A DNA stretch of 64,000 nucleotides from NCBI GenBank assembly GCA_002101205.1, contig LWTM01000077.1, forward strand, positions 62,001 to 126,000, given 5' to 3'. Made by a program: the position numbers and the translations under genes. This DNA comes from Cycloclasticus sp. symbiont of Poecilosclerida sp. N. GTDB lineage: Bacteria > Pseudomonadota > Gammaproteobacteria > Methylococcales > Cycloclasticaceae. Numbering within the stretch: the stretch's first letter is position 1; each line of letters begins with the position of its first letter. This document shows positions 52,945-62,763 of the stretch, one piece after another. The notes below the pieces were generated by a model that saw nothing but the letters and a program-made list of their open reading frames with translations, was not told the origin of the DNA and searched no databases.

Positions 52945-53127
52945 GAGACCTCAACATAACTACAGTGCTAGACAATATGGCGTTTCTTAAGGCACCTATT
53001 GTTGGCAAAAATCTGCTCAAGATGTTCATTTGCACCCGTAAAATGCGCCTTCCCTCCAATTTTTGCCTCGCTTAAGATGCCTACTTTTGGTGCCTTGTCT
53101 GTGCTCGCTACGTTATGCAGAGATCTC
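52945..53127. mobile_element. 183-bp MITE-like element ahead of acs
   Basis: The left end GAGACCTCAACATAAC (52945-52960) and the right end GTTATGCAGAGATCTC (53112-53127) are imperfect inverted repeats. Left-end copies occur at 57873-57888, and the right end resembles 14405-14430. No coding capacity is seen. The GAGACCT...CATAAC ends recall IS5-group insertion sequences. A-runs flank both sides. The element ends 32 bp before the acs start. Confidence 0.62.
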
Positions 53128-53159
53128 AAAAAAACAAAGTAAATTTAGGAGAATATAAA

Positions 53160-55097
53160 ATGGCAGATAAGATTTATAAGGTGCAAAGCGAAATTGCGGC
53201 AAATGCTCATATCAATAAAGAACGATATGAAGCTGACTATAAACGCTCAATTGAAGACACCGACGGCTTTTGGAATGAAAAAGCAAAAGAGTTTTTAACA
53301 TGGTCGAAACAGTGGGATACAACGGTTGAGTATGATTTCCCTAGAGGTGAAGTTAAGTGGTTTAAAGGTGGCAAGCTTAATGTCAGTGTTAACTGTTTGG
53401 ATCGCCATTTAGCCACACGTGGCGACCAGCCTGCCATTATTTGGGAAAGTGATGACCCAGAAGTAGATAAAACCTATTCTTATAAAGAGCTTCATGCAGA
53501 AGTATGTAAGTTCGCAAACGGGCTTAAATCATTAGGCGTTAAAAAAGGCGATCGTGTTTGTATTTACATGCCGATGGTAGCTGAAGCAGCTATTGCGATG
53601 TTGGCGTGTGCCAGAATTGGCGCAGTTCATTTAGTCGTATTTGGCGGCTTCTCAGCTGATGCGCTTAAAGATCGTATTGCCGATTCTGAAACAGCCCTAG
53701 TTATTGTGACTGATGAAAGTGTTCGTGGTGGTAAGCCGGTTCCTCTAAAAACAAATGCCGACAAAGCATTAGAAAGCTGCCCATTTGTTACGAACATGGT
53801 GGTTGTTAAACGTACAGGCGGCGATATCGCCTGGACACAAGGTCGTGATGTTTGGTATCACGAATTATTAGAGAATGCTTCTGATGACTGCCCAGCAGAA
53901 GAAATGGATTCAGAAGATCCATTGTTTATCCTTTATACATCTGGTTCAACAGGTAAACCAAAAGGTGTTGTTCACACAACAGGCGGTTACCTATTGCACG
54001 CGGCGATTTCACATAAATACATCTTCGATTATCAAGAAGGTGATGTTTACTGGTGTACGGCCGACGTGGGTTGGGTGACGGGTCACTCGTATATCGTTTA
54101 TGGCCCGTTGGCTAATGGCGCGCAAACATTGATGTTTGAAGGTGTGCCAACGTATCCGGATGCTTCACGTTTCTGGAAAGTTTGCGAAAAACATAATGTT
54201 AATATTTTCTATACGGCGCCAACGGCTATTCGTGCGCTCATGGCGAAAGGCGATTCATACGTTGCAGCGTGCGATTTAAGTAAGTTGCGTATTCTAGGCA
54301 GTGTGGGCGAGCCAATTAATCCCGAAGCATGGGAATGGTACTACCATAAGGTTGGCGGCGGACGTTGCCCTATTGTTGATACGTGGTGGCAAACAGAAAC
54401 AGGCGGTATTTTAATGACGCCACTTCCAGGTGCGACTGATTTGAAACCCGGTTCTGCCATGCAGCCTTTCTTTGGTGTTGAATTTGGTCTTGTAGACAAC
54501 GACGGCAAAGAAGTAACTGGTAGCCCTGCTGAAGGTATTTTGGTGATTAAAAGGCCATGGCCTGGCATGTTCAGAACTTTATTTGGTGATCATCAGCGTT
54601 ATATCGACACGTACTTTGCTAACTATCCTGGTTTGTATTTTCCAGGTGACGGAGCACGTCGCGATAAAGACGGCGACTATTGGATTACAGGTCGTGTAGA
54701 TGACGTGATTAATGTATCAGGTCACCGTATGGGTACGGCTGAGGTTGAAAGTGCGCTTGTGCTTCATCGTGCTGTTGCGGAGGCGGCTGTTATTGGTTAT
54801 CCGCATGACATTAAAGGCCAAGGAATCTATGCCTTTGTTACCTTGATGGACGGTGTTGAGCCAACAGATGCATTGCGTAAAGAACTGGTTATGCATGTGC
54901 GTAAAGAGATCGGTCCGATTGCTTCACCTGACGTTGTTCAGTGGGCTCCAGGCTTACCTAAAACGCGCTCAGGTAAAATTATGCGTCGGGTTTTACGTAA
55001 AATTTCTGAAAACTTGATTGATGAACTAGGCGATACTTCAACACTGGCAGACCCATCTGTGGTTGATGAGTTAATTGCTAATCGTCCTAATAAGTAA
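53160..55097 (+). CDS. acs: Acetyl-CoA synthetase
   Basis: This is a 645-residue AMP-forming ligase, starting [20 protein letters not shown] at ATG 53160 with TAGGAG upstream. An in-frame ATG at 53115 lies in the MITE end and is unlikely. The adenylation motifs [15 protein letters not shown] (near 265) and TWWQTETGG are intact. The C-terminal lysine in [11 protein letters not shown] is the site often acetylated to switch the enzyme off. It converts acetate to acetyl-CoA. A terminator follows at 55177. Confidence 0.97.
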   Translation: MADKIYKVQSEIAANAHINKERYEADYKRSIEDTDGFWNEKAKEFLTWSKQWDTTVEYDFPRGEVKWFKGGKLNVSVNCLDRHLATRGDQPAIIWESDDPEVDKTYSYKELHAEVCKFANGLKSLGVKKGDRVCIYMPMVAEAAIAMLACARIGAVHLVVFGGFSADALKDRIADSETALVIVTDESVRGGKPVPLKTNADKALESCPFVTNMVVVKRTGGDIAWTQGRDVWYHELLENASDDCPAEEMDSEDPLFILYTSGSTGKPKGVVHTTGGYLLHAAISHKYIFDYQEGDVYWCTADVGWVTGHSYIVYGPLANGAQTLMFEGVPTYPDASRFWKVCEKHNVNIFYTAPTAIRALMAKGDSYVAACDLSKLRILGSVGEPINPEAWEWYYHKVGGGRCPIVDTWWQTETGGILMTPLPGATDLKPGSAMQPFFGVEFGLVDNDGKEVTGSPAEGILVIKRPWPGMFRTLFGDHQRYIDTYFANYPGLYFPGDGARRDKDGDYWITGRVDDVINVSGHRMGTAEVESALVLHRAVAEAAVIGYPHDIKGQGIYAFVTLMDGVEPTDALRKELVMHVRKEIGPIASPDVVQWAPGLPKTRSGKIMRRVLRKISENLIDELGDTSTLADPSVVDELIANRPNK

Positions 55098-55176
55098 TAA
55101 CTAGAAGTAATTAAAGAGCAAGGCTAGCCATTCATCCCCATTTTAAAAAATTGGGGTTTTCTTGCTGGTTTATTAT

Positions 55177-55206
55177 AAAAGAGCCCGCTTAATGCGGGCT
55201 TTTTTA
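55177..55206 (+). terminator. Terminator between acs and GAPDH gene
   Basis: The stem AGCCCGC/GCGGGCT with loop TTAAT is followed by T6, with A-residues on the other side. It can serve acs (plus) and possibly the convergent GAPDH gene. Confidence 0.9.
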
Positions 55207-55259
55207 TGCGGTGAAGCAAAGAACTAATCCGTCAGCCAAATTAGTTCTTTAGGCTGTTT

Positions 55260-56723
55260 TTAGTTTTTAGCCGGTAATGATGGAAAGTCTAAACCAGCCA
55301 TCTTTTGCATAATACGAATAACCTGGCAGCTATAACCGAATTCATTGTCATACCAAAGGTAAAGTACGCATGAGTCGCCAGTAGCAATGGTTGCTCTTGA
55401 GTCAATAGTGCAGGCTTTACGTGCGCCTACTAAATCAGTAGACACAATTTCCGTTGATGTGGTGAAATCAATTTGCTCGCGCATCGATGAATGCAAAGCA
55501 GTTTCGCGTAAGAAGCTGTTTAAAGCGCGTTTGTCCGTTTCTTTCTTAAGGCTAAGGTTCAATATAGCCATTGAAACATTCGGTGTTGGAACACGAATGG
55601 CGTTACCGGTTAGCTTGCCTTCAAGCTCAGGTAGTGCTTTCGATACGGCTTTCGCCGCGCCAGTTTCTGTAATCACCATATTAAGTGCAGCAGCACGGCC
55701 TCGCCGCTCGCCTTTATGGTAGTTGTCTATGAGGTTCTGATCGTTTGTATATGAGTGAACTGTTTCAACGTGACCTTTAATAATGCCAAATTCATCGTTA
55801 ACCGCTTTAAGCGTTGGAGTGATGGCATTAGTTGTACAGCTGGCGGCTGAAATAATTTTGTCTTCAGGCTTGATGTCGTCTGTATTCACACCAAAGACGA
55901 TATTTTTAACATCTTTACCGGGTGCTGTTAGTAGTGCTTTTGTTGCGCCGTTTGCTAAGAAATGCTCACTGAGCTGAGCTTCGTCACGGCGTATGCCAGT
56001 GTTATCTACAATCAACGCATTTTCGATGCCGTACTGCGTGTAATCAATTTCTTTTGGATGACTGGCGTAAATAACTTGAATGAGATTGCCGTTGGCCATA
56101 ATGGTGTTGTTTTCTTCGTCAACTTTAATTGTGCCTTTGAATGAGCCGTGAACAGAATCACGACGAAGCAAGCTGGCGCGTTTTTGTAAGTCATTATCGC
56201 CACCTTTGCGCACAACAATGGCGCGCAAACGCATTTTGTTACCAGAGCCAGTGCGTTCAATTAGCAGGCGAGCCAATAAGCGACCGATTCGGCCAAAGCC
56301 ATAAAGAACAATGTCCTTTGGCGCGGCATTAGATTGCTCTTGAACTTGGCGAATGCCTTCGCCTAATTTCTTAGCAAGAAAATCCTCTATAGCAAGGTTA
56401 CTCGTATCATGGTTAAACTGCGTTACGAGAATGCCAAGATCAATACGAACAGGCCCTAGCTTCATCGCTTGTAGAGCGGTTAATACTTTAAAGCTATCGT
56501 GAATGGACAGTTCTACTTTTTCAAATTGACGAACATAGCGATGTAACTTCAATAAGGTAACAGGAGATGCATTAATGAGCGTTCTGCCGTAAATTTTAAG
56601 GACAACACCATTGGCGCGGTACATTTTGCCAATGATGGGAATCATTGACTCTGCAATTTCTTGACGAGTTTCCCATTCGGCGAGGTATTGGTCGTGTTTT
56701 TCTGCGCTCATACTTAAAGACAC
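55260..56723 (-). CDS. Glyceraldehyde-3-phosphate dehydrogenase, long form
   Basis: This is a 487-residue GAPDH. The first 125 residues or so form an N-terminal extension found in the long GAPDH group of Gammaproteobacteria (for example in Pseudomonas). The Rossmann motif VLYGFGRIGRLLARL lies near residue 135. The catalytic Cys296 is in SAASCTTN, followed by HSYTNDQNLIDNYHKGERRG, with the Arg/Lys substrate site nearby. In relatives this long form is often linked to gluconeogenesis. It is monocistronic. No phosphoglycerate kinase is adjacent. Confidence 0.94.
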   Translation of the reverse strand: MSLSMSAEKHDQYLAEWETRQEIAESMIPIIGKMYRANGVVLKIYGRTLINASPVTLLKLHRYVRQFEKVELSIHDSFKVLTALQAMKLGPVRIDLGILVTQFNHDTSNLAIEDFLAKKLGEGIRQVQEQSNAAPKDIVLYGFGRIGRLLARLLIERTGSGNKMRLRAIVVRKGGDNDLQKRASLLRRDSVHGSFKGTIKVDEENNTIMANGNLIQVIYASHPKEIDYTQYGIENALIVDNTGIRRDEAQLSEHFLANGATKALLTAPGKDVKNIVFGVNTDDIKPEDKIISAASCTTNAITPTLKAVNDEFGIIKGHVETVHSYTNDQNLIDNYHKGERRGRAAALNMVITETGAAKAVSKALPELEGKLTGNAIRVPTPNVSMAILNLSLKKETDKRALNSFLRETALHSSMREQIDFTTSTEIVSTDLVGARKACTIDSRATIATGDSCVLYLWYDNEFGYSCQVIRIMQKMAGLDFPSLPAKN

Positions 56724-56819
56724 CTTAATTGTTTATTGTGTTGAATAAGTTAATTATAACAAAACCTGTAAAATTGTGCGCCGCAACCTAGTGGCGCAAT
56801 AGCGTTTTTTCAAAGAAAA

Positions 56820-57824
56820 TTAGTAACTACGTTGAATAGAGAACAGGGCTAACTGTTCCATAGCGTCTTTGTATTTGCTATTTGGAATGTTGCCGAGTGC
56901 ATCAATAGCTTTTTTTGCTTGCTGTTCGGCAAAATTAGCTGTGTAGTCTAATGATCCAGTTGATTTTATAATGGCAAGAACCTCTAAGTAAGCGTCACGG
57001 TCACCATCTTTAATGGTTTGTTTTATGAAATTAGCATGTTCTTGCGTACCATTAATCATGGCGTGAATAAGAGGCAGGCTAGGCTTACCTTCGGCGAGGT
57101 CATCGCCGAGATTTTTCCCAAGCTCTTCTACATTAGCAGTGTAATCAAGCATGTCATCCATAATTTGAAATGCATTACCTAAATGTAAGCCGTAAGTCGC
57201 TAGAGCTTTTTCAATATTCTCATCTGTTTTTACGAGTACAGCTCCAAGTTGGGTGGCGGCTTCAAAAAGCTTAGCTGTTTTTCTGTGAATGACCTCAAGG
57301 TATTGTGCTTCGCTGGTGTCTGGGTTGTTGATGTTAAGTAATTGTAAAACCTCACCTTCCGCAATAGCGTTCGTGGTGTGTGACAAAATATCCATAACAC
57401 GCATATTATTAACGGCCACCATCATTTCGAAAGAACGTGAATACAAGAAGTCGCCCACTAAAACGCTGGCAGCATTGCCCCAAATGGCGTTGGCTGTTTC
57501 ATCACCACGACGCATATCTGACTCATCAACAACATCGTCGTGTAGTAAGGTTGCGGTATGAATAAATTCGATAACAGCGGCCAGTGTCGTGTGCTGCTTG
57601 CCTTCGTAGCCTAAAGCACAAGCAGATAGGGCTACCAGCATAGGTCTTAAACGTTTGCCGCCACTATTAACGATATGGAAGCCAATTTGATTAATAAGTA
57701 CGACGTCGGAATTTAATTCGCGCAGAATCTCCTGATCGATTTGCTTCATAGCAGGCGCCATGAGGTGTTGAATTGCTTCGAAATCTAATTTGTTAAGACT
57801 TGTTTGGGCAGGGGTGCTACTCAT
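56820..57824 (-). CDS. ispB: Octaprenyl diphosphate synthase (trans-polyprenyl transferase)
   Basis: This is a 334-residue all-trans prenyltransferase. The first aspartate-rich motif LLHDDVVDESDMRRG (near residue 92) and the second DDMLDYT (near 217) are intact. It builds the side chain of ubiquinone. In many Gammaproteobacteria ispB is divergent from rplU; here rplU is 42 kb away, indicating rearrangement. The region upstream to gshB (57825-58233) contains an element end at 57873 and repeat copy C. Confidence 0.93.
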   Translation of the reverse strand: MSSTPAQTSLNKLDFEAIQHLMAPAMKQIDQEILRELNSDVVLINQIGFHIVNSGGKRLRPMLVALSACALGYEGKQHTTLAAVIEFIHTATLLHDDVVDESDMRRGDETANAIWGNAASVLVGDFLYSRSFEMMVAVNNMRVMDILSHTTNAIAEGEVLQLLNINNPDTSEAQYLEVIHRKTAKLFEAATQLGAVLVKTDENIEKALATYGLHLGNAFQIMDDMLDYTANVEELGKNLGDDLAEGKPSLPLIHAMINGTQEHANFIKQTIKDGDRDAYLEVLAIIKSTGSLDYTANFAEQQAKKAIDALGNIPNSKYKDAMEQLALFSIQRSY

Positions 57825-57872
57825 GTGATGAATAATCTCAGGTGGTCTGAATCAAAGGACGTATAACAACAA

Positions 57873-57888
57873 GAGACCTCAACATAAC
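57873..57888. repeat. Solo end of the MITE-like element, upstream of ispB
   Basis: GAGACCTCAACATAAC is identical to the left end at 52945-52960. GTCTC follows directly, giving a short GAGAC...GTCTC pair. No matching right end was seen nearby. Confidence 0.6.
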
Positions 57889-58088
57889 GTCTCAATTTTA
57901 TCGTTAAACATGTGTTTTTGTTTTATGTTCTATATTTTCTGCATAAATACGTGGTTATGTCATTAATTCAAGCTGGTTTTGATCGTTTCTTGGATTTTCT
58001 ATATAGCGATTCGTATATCGCCGAAAAATACGGCCACAAACCCCTAAAATTCTTACTGCCTCATCTTGGCGTTAACCGTTTACTATTA

Positions 58089-58232
58089 TACCCTTTATAT
58101 GCTTATTCGAATCTCATCTGTTTTAATTTCTCGTGAAAATTTGTCCGGTTCAGTATTCAGCGCCCCAATAGAGATAGAATAAATCCGGACAGGCCACGTG
58201 TTAATTAATAGGATAGATAATTTACTCCTAAC
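58089..58232 (-). repeat. Copy C of the dispersed repeat, abutting gshB
   Basis: This matches 51883-52027 along its length and 15364-15478 (reverse) for 115 bp, with GTTAGGAGTAAATTATC at its outer end on the minus strand. That end is 1 bp from the gshB stop codon. Between 57890 and 58088 there is a short open frame (SLIQAGFDRFLDFLYSDSYI) that I do not trust as a gene. Confidence 0.8.
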
Positions 58233-58233
58233 A

Positions 58234-59175
58234 TTACGCTATCTTTTCCTCAATACAATCCATTAACAAGGCGCTGATATTTAAATCGTAAAGCTGATCT
58301 AACTCTTGTACACACGTTGGGCTGGTGACGTTGATTTCTGTTATGTAATCGCCAATAACATCAAGACCTACGAACAACAGCCCCTTCTCAATGAGTTTGA
58401 AGCCAATCTGTTCACATAGCCAATAATCTCTTTGTGTTAACTCGCGCCCCTCTCCCGTACCACCTGCCGCTAAATTGCCACGCGTTTCCCCTTCCGCCGG
58501 AATGCGCGCCAACCCATAAGGAACTGGCTTTCCATTAATAATAAGAATACGTTTATCGCCCTCTTTAATTTCTGGCAAAAAACGCTGAACCATCGTGAGT
58601 TTTTTGCCGTGATCGGTCATCGTTTCCAACACCACGCCTAAATTATAGTCTTGTTTTTTTAAACGAAAAATTGAAGCACCGCCCATACCATCCAGTGGTT
58701 TAATAATCACATCTTCGTGTTCTGTTAAGAAATCTCTAATACGCTGGATTTGTGATGTCACCAAGGTCGGCGGGCAGCATTGTGGAAACCAAGCAGTAAA
58801 GAGCTTTTCATTCGCATCGCGCAGTGATTGCGGCTTATTTACAACCAATACACCGTCTGCTTCCGCCTGCTCCAGAACATAGGTCGTGTAAATATAATCC
58901 ATATCAAAGGGTGGATCAACACGCATTAAAATCGCGTCTATTTCAGTCAACGACTGGTCGATTGGCTCGCCCAAGTCGAACCAACTGCTTTCGTCACGCT
59001 GCACACGTAACGGCCGACAGACCGCCTTGGCTGTGCCATTGAGCAAATATAAATCTTGTTGTTCCATATAGAACAACTCCCAGCCACGGCTTTGTACCTC
59101 TAACAACATGGCAAAGGTGCTGTCTTTTTTGATATTGATCGATCCGATGGGATCCATTACAACGCCTAAGCGCAT
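58234..59175 (-). CDS. gshB: Glutathione synthetase
   Basis: This is a 313-residue ATP-grasp enzyme with the GshB start MRLGVVMDPIGSINIKKDST, the DGMGGASIFRL glycine-rich loop (near residue 162), and the C-terminal EINVTSPTCVQELDQL. It joins gamma-glutamylcysteine and glycine. It is followed by a repeat element right after its stop. rsmE lies upstream on the same strand, as in E. coli, but with 290 bp between that show only a short hydrophobic open frame. Glutathione reductase (gor) is also in this window. Confidence 0.96.
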   Translation of the reverse strand: MRLGVVMDPIGSINIKKDSTFAMLLEVQSRGWELFYMEQQDLYLLNGTAKAVCRPLRVQRDESSWFDLGEPIDQSLTEIDAILMRVDPPFDMDYIYTTYVLEQAEADGVLVVNKPQSLRDANEKLFTAWFPQCCPPTLVTSQIQRIRDFLTEHEDVIIKPLDGMGGASIFRLKKQDYNLGVVLETMTDHGKKLTMVQRFLPEIKEGDKRILIINGKPVPYGLARIPAEGETRGNLAAGGTGEGRELTQRDYWLCEQIGFKLIEKGLLFVGLDVIGDYITEINVTSPTCVQELDQLYDLNISALLMDCIEEKIA

Positions 59176-59462
59176 AGTTGCTCCAAGGTTGATGGTTAAT
59201 GGTTTTTATTATATATCAGACGGGGTTTAGGCGTTTCTCCCTGAGGGCGGGGTTATGTTTTTATTCATTACCAGCAACAAAGTAAAGGATGAATCCTCAC
59301 CTATGGATTAAAGCACGGTGTGAGGATAAATTTAAAGGTCTGCGTGTAAATTCAAAACTGTGGGTGCGAATTCATTCGTCCGCCGTGCCAAAATAGCTAT
59401 CCCAAGCAGGAGCATGGCCGTAAACAAAACCAATGTCATTCTCGGCAGAAAAACATAAAACT

Positions 59463-60194
59463 TTACCCCATATCTCCCCAAAGCACCTGCATAGCAGCAG
59501 TAGACGCAATAGCGGCTGTTTCATTACGCACAACCCGCGGTCCAAAACCTAATGCAGAACAGCCGATGCCTTCGGCATCAATAACTTCCTGCTGCGAAAA
59601 CCCACCTTCAGGGCCAATAAGTACGGCTACTCTTCCTGTTGGTCTAGCGTATCCCTTTAAAGTTTCGGTTTTCCCAGGTTCAAATATGATTCGGCTCGAG
59701 GGTAAATCACTGGCTAACCAATCAGAAAAATCGAGGGTTACATTGAGAACGGGCGGAACATTCCGCCCACATTGTTCGCACGCTCTATAAATAATACTTT
59801 GCCAATGGCTATGCCGTTGCAAACGTCGCTCTTCGGTCAGTTTAACCACGCAATGCTGAGTGATAACAGGGGTAATAACAGCTACGCCAAGTTCTGTGGT
59901 TTTTTGAATTGCTACGTCCATGCGCTCGCCGCGTGACACGCTTAAACCTAACTCTATCGCTAACGACGATTCTGTGTTGATATCTCGCCATTTTGCTATC
60001 TTTAAAATGACTGTTTTGCGGTTAACTTCCTCTATTGTCGCCGAAAACTCGCCTCCTTTGCCATTAAAAACGGTTAAAACAAACCCTGTCTTTAAGCGCA
60101 AAACACTGCGTAAGTAATGTGCCGCCTCGTTTTCTAGTGCTATGCAGGTGTTTTCAAGCAGTTCTTGCTCAACAAATAGACGAGAAATACGCAT
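59463..60194 (-). CDS. rsmE: 16S rRNA (uracil-1498-N3)-methyltransferase
   Basis: This is a 243-residue SPOUT methyltransferase. It has the N-terminal PUA-like part (HYLRSVLRLKTGFVLTVFNG) and the C-terminal knot motifs VLIGPEGGFSQQEV and LGFGPRVVRNETA, which bind SAM. It methylates U1498 of 16S rRNA in the decoding region. The gene is 2 bp downstream of a YcgL-family gene. Confidence 0.94.
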   Translation of the reverse strand: MRISRLFVEQELLENTCIALENEAAHYLRSVLRLKTGFVLTVFNGKGGEFSATIEEVNRKTVILKIAKWRDINTESSLAIELGLSVSRGERMDVAIQKTTELGVAVITPVITQHCVVKLTEERRLQRHSHWQSIIYRACEQCGRNVPPVLNVTLDFSDWLASDLPSSRIIFEPGKTETLKGYARPTGRVAVLIGPEGGFSQQEVIDAEGIGCSALGFGPRVVRNETAAIASTAAMQVLWGDMG

Positions 60195-60196
60195 TT

Positions 60197-60493
60197 TTAG
60201 CCATTTAAGCTATCTGGTAAAGTAATAGTATCGATGGGGTTTTCGTTTTTAGGCGACATTTGTAGATGAAAACCTTGCTTTTGCAAATTCTCTATAACAA
60301 TAAAAACATCTTCACGTATTAAAGGTCTGCTGGCTGACAACTCTAAATCAAACACATGCTCTGGCACAGGAAAGTGCGCCATGACTTCCTCTGGCACATC
60401 GGAAAAATTATCTTGTTCTTTGACATACAAATACAGTCCGTCTCGCTTGCTTGTTTTATAGATAGCGCAGGCTACTTTTTCTCTCTCACTCAT
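60197..60493 (-). CDS. YcgL-domain protein
   Basis: This is a 98-residue protein with the YcgL signature YKTSKRDGLYLYV, FSDVPEEVMAHFPVPEHVFD and NLQKQGFHLQM. The family is small and restricted mainly to Gammaproteobacteria, with unknown function. It overlaps the metF stop by 4 bp and precedes rsmE by 2 bp, so all three are probably co-transcribed. Confidence 0.92.
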   Translation of the reverse strand: MSEREKVACAIYKTSKRDGLYLYVKEQDNFSDVPEEVMAHFPVPEHVFDLELSASRPLIREDVFIVIENLQKQGFHLQMSPKNENPIDTITLPDSLNG

Positions 60494-61338
60494 GCGTTTT
60501 CAATGCCCAAATTACGGCAAATGGCTAAACTGGCTTCTGCTTGATTCATGCTATAAAAATGAAGCCCAGGGCAGCCATAGTCCAATAACGATTGGCTTAA
60601 TTCGCTCACCACATCGGTGCCAAATGCCTTTATTGATTCTTTGTCGTCAGCAAAGCCTTCTAAACGTTTTGCTATCCAACGGGGGATTTCTGCACCACAC
60701 ATTTCGGAGAATTTTGCTAACTGATAATAGTTGGTTATTGGCATAATTCCTGGCACAATCGGCACATTTAGACCCGTTTTATCGCAATCTTCTACAAATC
60801 GAATATAGGCTTCAAAGTTAAAAAAGTATTGTGTAATGGCGCTGTTAGCACCTGCTTCTACTTTTTGTTTAAAGTTAGCTAAATCGGTTTGCGCGTTTTT
60901 TGCCTGTGGGTGAATTTCTGGGTACGCCGCCACCTCTATATGAAAGTGATCGCCCGTTTCTTCTCGAATAAAGCCTACGAGTTCATTCGCATAACGAAAC
61001 TCGCCAGCATCTAAGGTGCCGGATGGGATATCGCCACGTAAAGCAACAATGCGGCTTATCCCCTCCTGCTGATAGTTCGCTAAAATCTCACGAATATTTC
61101 CTTTGGTTGAGCCAACGCATGACAAATGAGGCGCCGCCGAAAACCCTTGTTTTTTTAAATCTAAAACCGTATTAATTGTCCCCTTCTGGGTGCTACCACC
61201 AGCACCAAAAGTCACGGAGAAATACGTTGGGGAAACCCTCCCCAGCGTTTGACTGACCTTTAGTAGTTTTTCTCGACCCTCTTCCGTTTTAGGCGGAAAA
61301 AACTCAAAACTTATCGGCTGATGTGATTCTAATGCCAT
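60490..61338 (-). CDS. metF: 5,10-methylenetetrahydrofolate reductase
   Basis: This is a 282-residue FAD-dependent enzyme, starting with SFEFFPPKTEEGREKL, the conserved Glu-containing start. It has VTFGAGGST and ALRGDIPSG, and the C-terminal PGLHFYSMNQA. It makes 5-methyltetrahydrofolate for methionine synthesis. It lies directly after ahcY (3 bp), forming the metK-ahcY-metF SAM recycling set. Confidence 0.96.
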   Translation of the reverse strand: MALESHQPISFEFFPPKTEEGREKLLKVSQTLGRVSPTYFSVTFGAGGSTQKGTINTVLDLKKQGFSAAPHLSCVGSTKGNIREILANYQQEGISRIVALRGDIPSGTLDAGEFRYANELVGFIREETGDHFHIEVAAYPEIHPQAKNAQTDLANFKQKVEAGANSAITQYFFNFEAYIRFVEDCDKTGLNVPIVPGIMPITNYYQLAKFSEMCGAEIPRWIAKRLEGFADDKESIKAFGTDVVSELSQSLLDYGCPGLHFYSMNQAEASLAICRNLGIENA

Positions 61339-61341
61339 ATT

Positions 61342-62745
61342 TTAATAACGGTAATGATCTGGTTTATAAGGGCCATTGACAGGCACATTAATATAATCTG
61401 CTTGTTCTTTTGATAGCTCAGTTAAGTTTGCACCAATTTTCTCTAAATGCAAACGCGCCACTTTTTCGTCCAATATTTTTGGTAATACATACACTTCATT
61501 CTTATACGCATCGCCATTGGTAAAGAACTCCATTTGCGCCATCACTTGGTTGGTGAACGAAGCTGACATCACAAAACTTGGATGACCTGTGGCACAACCT
61601 AAATTCACTAAACGACCTTTGGCTAATAGTATAATACGCTTACCATCAGGGAATATAACGTGATCCACTTGCGGCTTAATTTCTTCCCACTCATATTGTT
61701 CAAGCGATGCAATATCAATTTCTGAATCGAAATGTCCGATGTTACATACGATGGACTCGTTTTTCATCGCCACCATATGGTCGTGGTTAATAACACCTAA
61801 GTTGCCGGTTGTTGTTACGAAAATATCACCTTGGTTTGCCACATCATCCATACGAACAACGCGGTAACCTTCCATTGCGGCTTGTAGCGCACAAATAGGG
61901 TCAACTTCGGTCACCCATACAGTTGCGCCCATGCCTTTAAACGCTTGCGCACAACCTTTGCCCACATCGCCATAACCAATAACCACAGCAATTTTGCCTG
62001 CAATCATCACGTCTGTTGCACGTTTAATACCGTCTAATAAAGACTCACGACAACCGTATAAGTTATCAAATTTACTTTTTGTCACTGAATCATTTACGTT
62101 CATCGCTGGGAACAATAATTCACCGGCTTCTTGCATTTGATATAAACGATGCACACCTGTTGTTGTTTCTTCTGTTACACCTTTTACACTAGTTGCCATA
62201 TCTCGCCATCTTGTTGGTGCAATAGGTAAGTTGCGACGTAGCACTTCAAGAATCGCCACCCACTCTTCGTTGTCTCCTTCTTTTGCATCGGGCACAGCGC
62301 CTTCTTTTTCAAACTCAGCACCTTTGTGAAGCAATAACGTTGCATCGCCACCATCATCCAAAATCATATTAGCTTGCTGCCCGGCTGGCCATGTCATCAT
62401 TTTTTCAGTACACCACCAGTATTCTTCAATGGTTTCGCCTTTCCATGCAAATACAGGCACACTTAAGTCAGCAATCGCAGCCGCAGCGTGATCTTGTGTT
62501 GAATAAATATTGCAAGAACACCAGCGAACTTGTGCACCCAAAGCAATCAATGTTTTAATCAGCACCGCTGTTTGAATCGTCATGTGTAAACTACCTGCAA
62601 CACGCGCACCTTTTAATGGTTTGCTTTCGCCAAACTCTTCGCACAATGCCATAAGGCCTGGCATTTCGTTTTCAGCAATTGCTATTTCTTTATGTCCCCA
62701 TTGCGCTAATGAAATATCAGCAACTTTATAATCTGTAAAACTCAT
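61342..62745 (-). CDS. ahcY: S-adenosylhomocysteine hydrolase
   Basis: This is a 467-residue enzyme. The NAD-binding loop [20 protein letters not shown] lies near residue 260, and the C-terminal KPDHYRY, which reaches into the partner subunit, is intact. [14 protein letters not shown]-like and [11 protein letters not shown] motifs are present. It splits S-adenosylhomocysteine to adenosine and homocysteine. metK precedes by 18 bp. Confidence 0.97.
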   Translation of the reverse strand: MSFTDYKVADISLAQWGHKEIAIAENEMPGLMALCEEFGESKPLKGARVAGSLHMTIQTAVLIKTLIALGAQVRWCSCNIYSTQDHAAAAIADLSVPVFAWKGETIEEYWWCTEKMMTWPAGQQANMILDDGGDATLLLHKGAEFEKEGAVPDAKEGDNEEWVAILEVLRRNLPIAPTRWRDMATSVKGVTEETTTGVHRLYQMQEAGELLFPAMNVNDSVTKSKFDNLYGCRESLLDGIKRATDVMIAGKIAVVIGYGDVGKGCAQAFKGMGATVWVTEVDPICALQAAMEGYRVVRMDDVANQGDIFVTTTGNLGVINHDHMVAMKNESIVCNIGHFDSEIDIASLEQYEWEEIKPQVDHVIFPDGKRIILLAKGRLVNLGCATGHPSFVMSASFTNQVMAQMEFFTNGDAYKNEVYVLPKILDEKVARLHLEKIGANLTELSKEQADYINVPVNGPYKPDHYRY

Positions 62746-62763
62746 GTTTTATGCTCCTGAAAT

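Noticed and set aside
55136-55158. Second terminator-like stem after acs (CCCCATTTT/AATTGGGG)
   Set aside because: The stem is AT-rich and interrupted, with a short T-run; the stronger one at 55177 explains termination.
57912-58136. Open frame of 74 codons upstream of gshB
   Set aside because: Its last third lies inside repeat copy C and it shows no known motif or good ribosome site; more likely chance coding in an element.
59340-59445. Short hydrophobic frame on the minus strand between rsmE and gshB (about 35 codons)
   Set aside because: It has an ATG and a membrane-like stretch but no conserved motif or ribosome site; could be the tail of a lost membrane protein.
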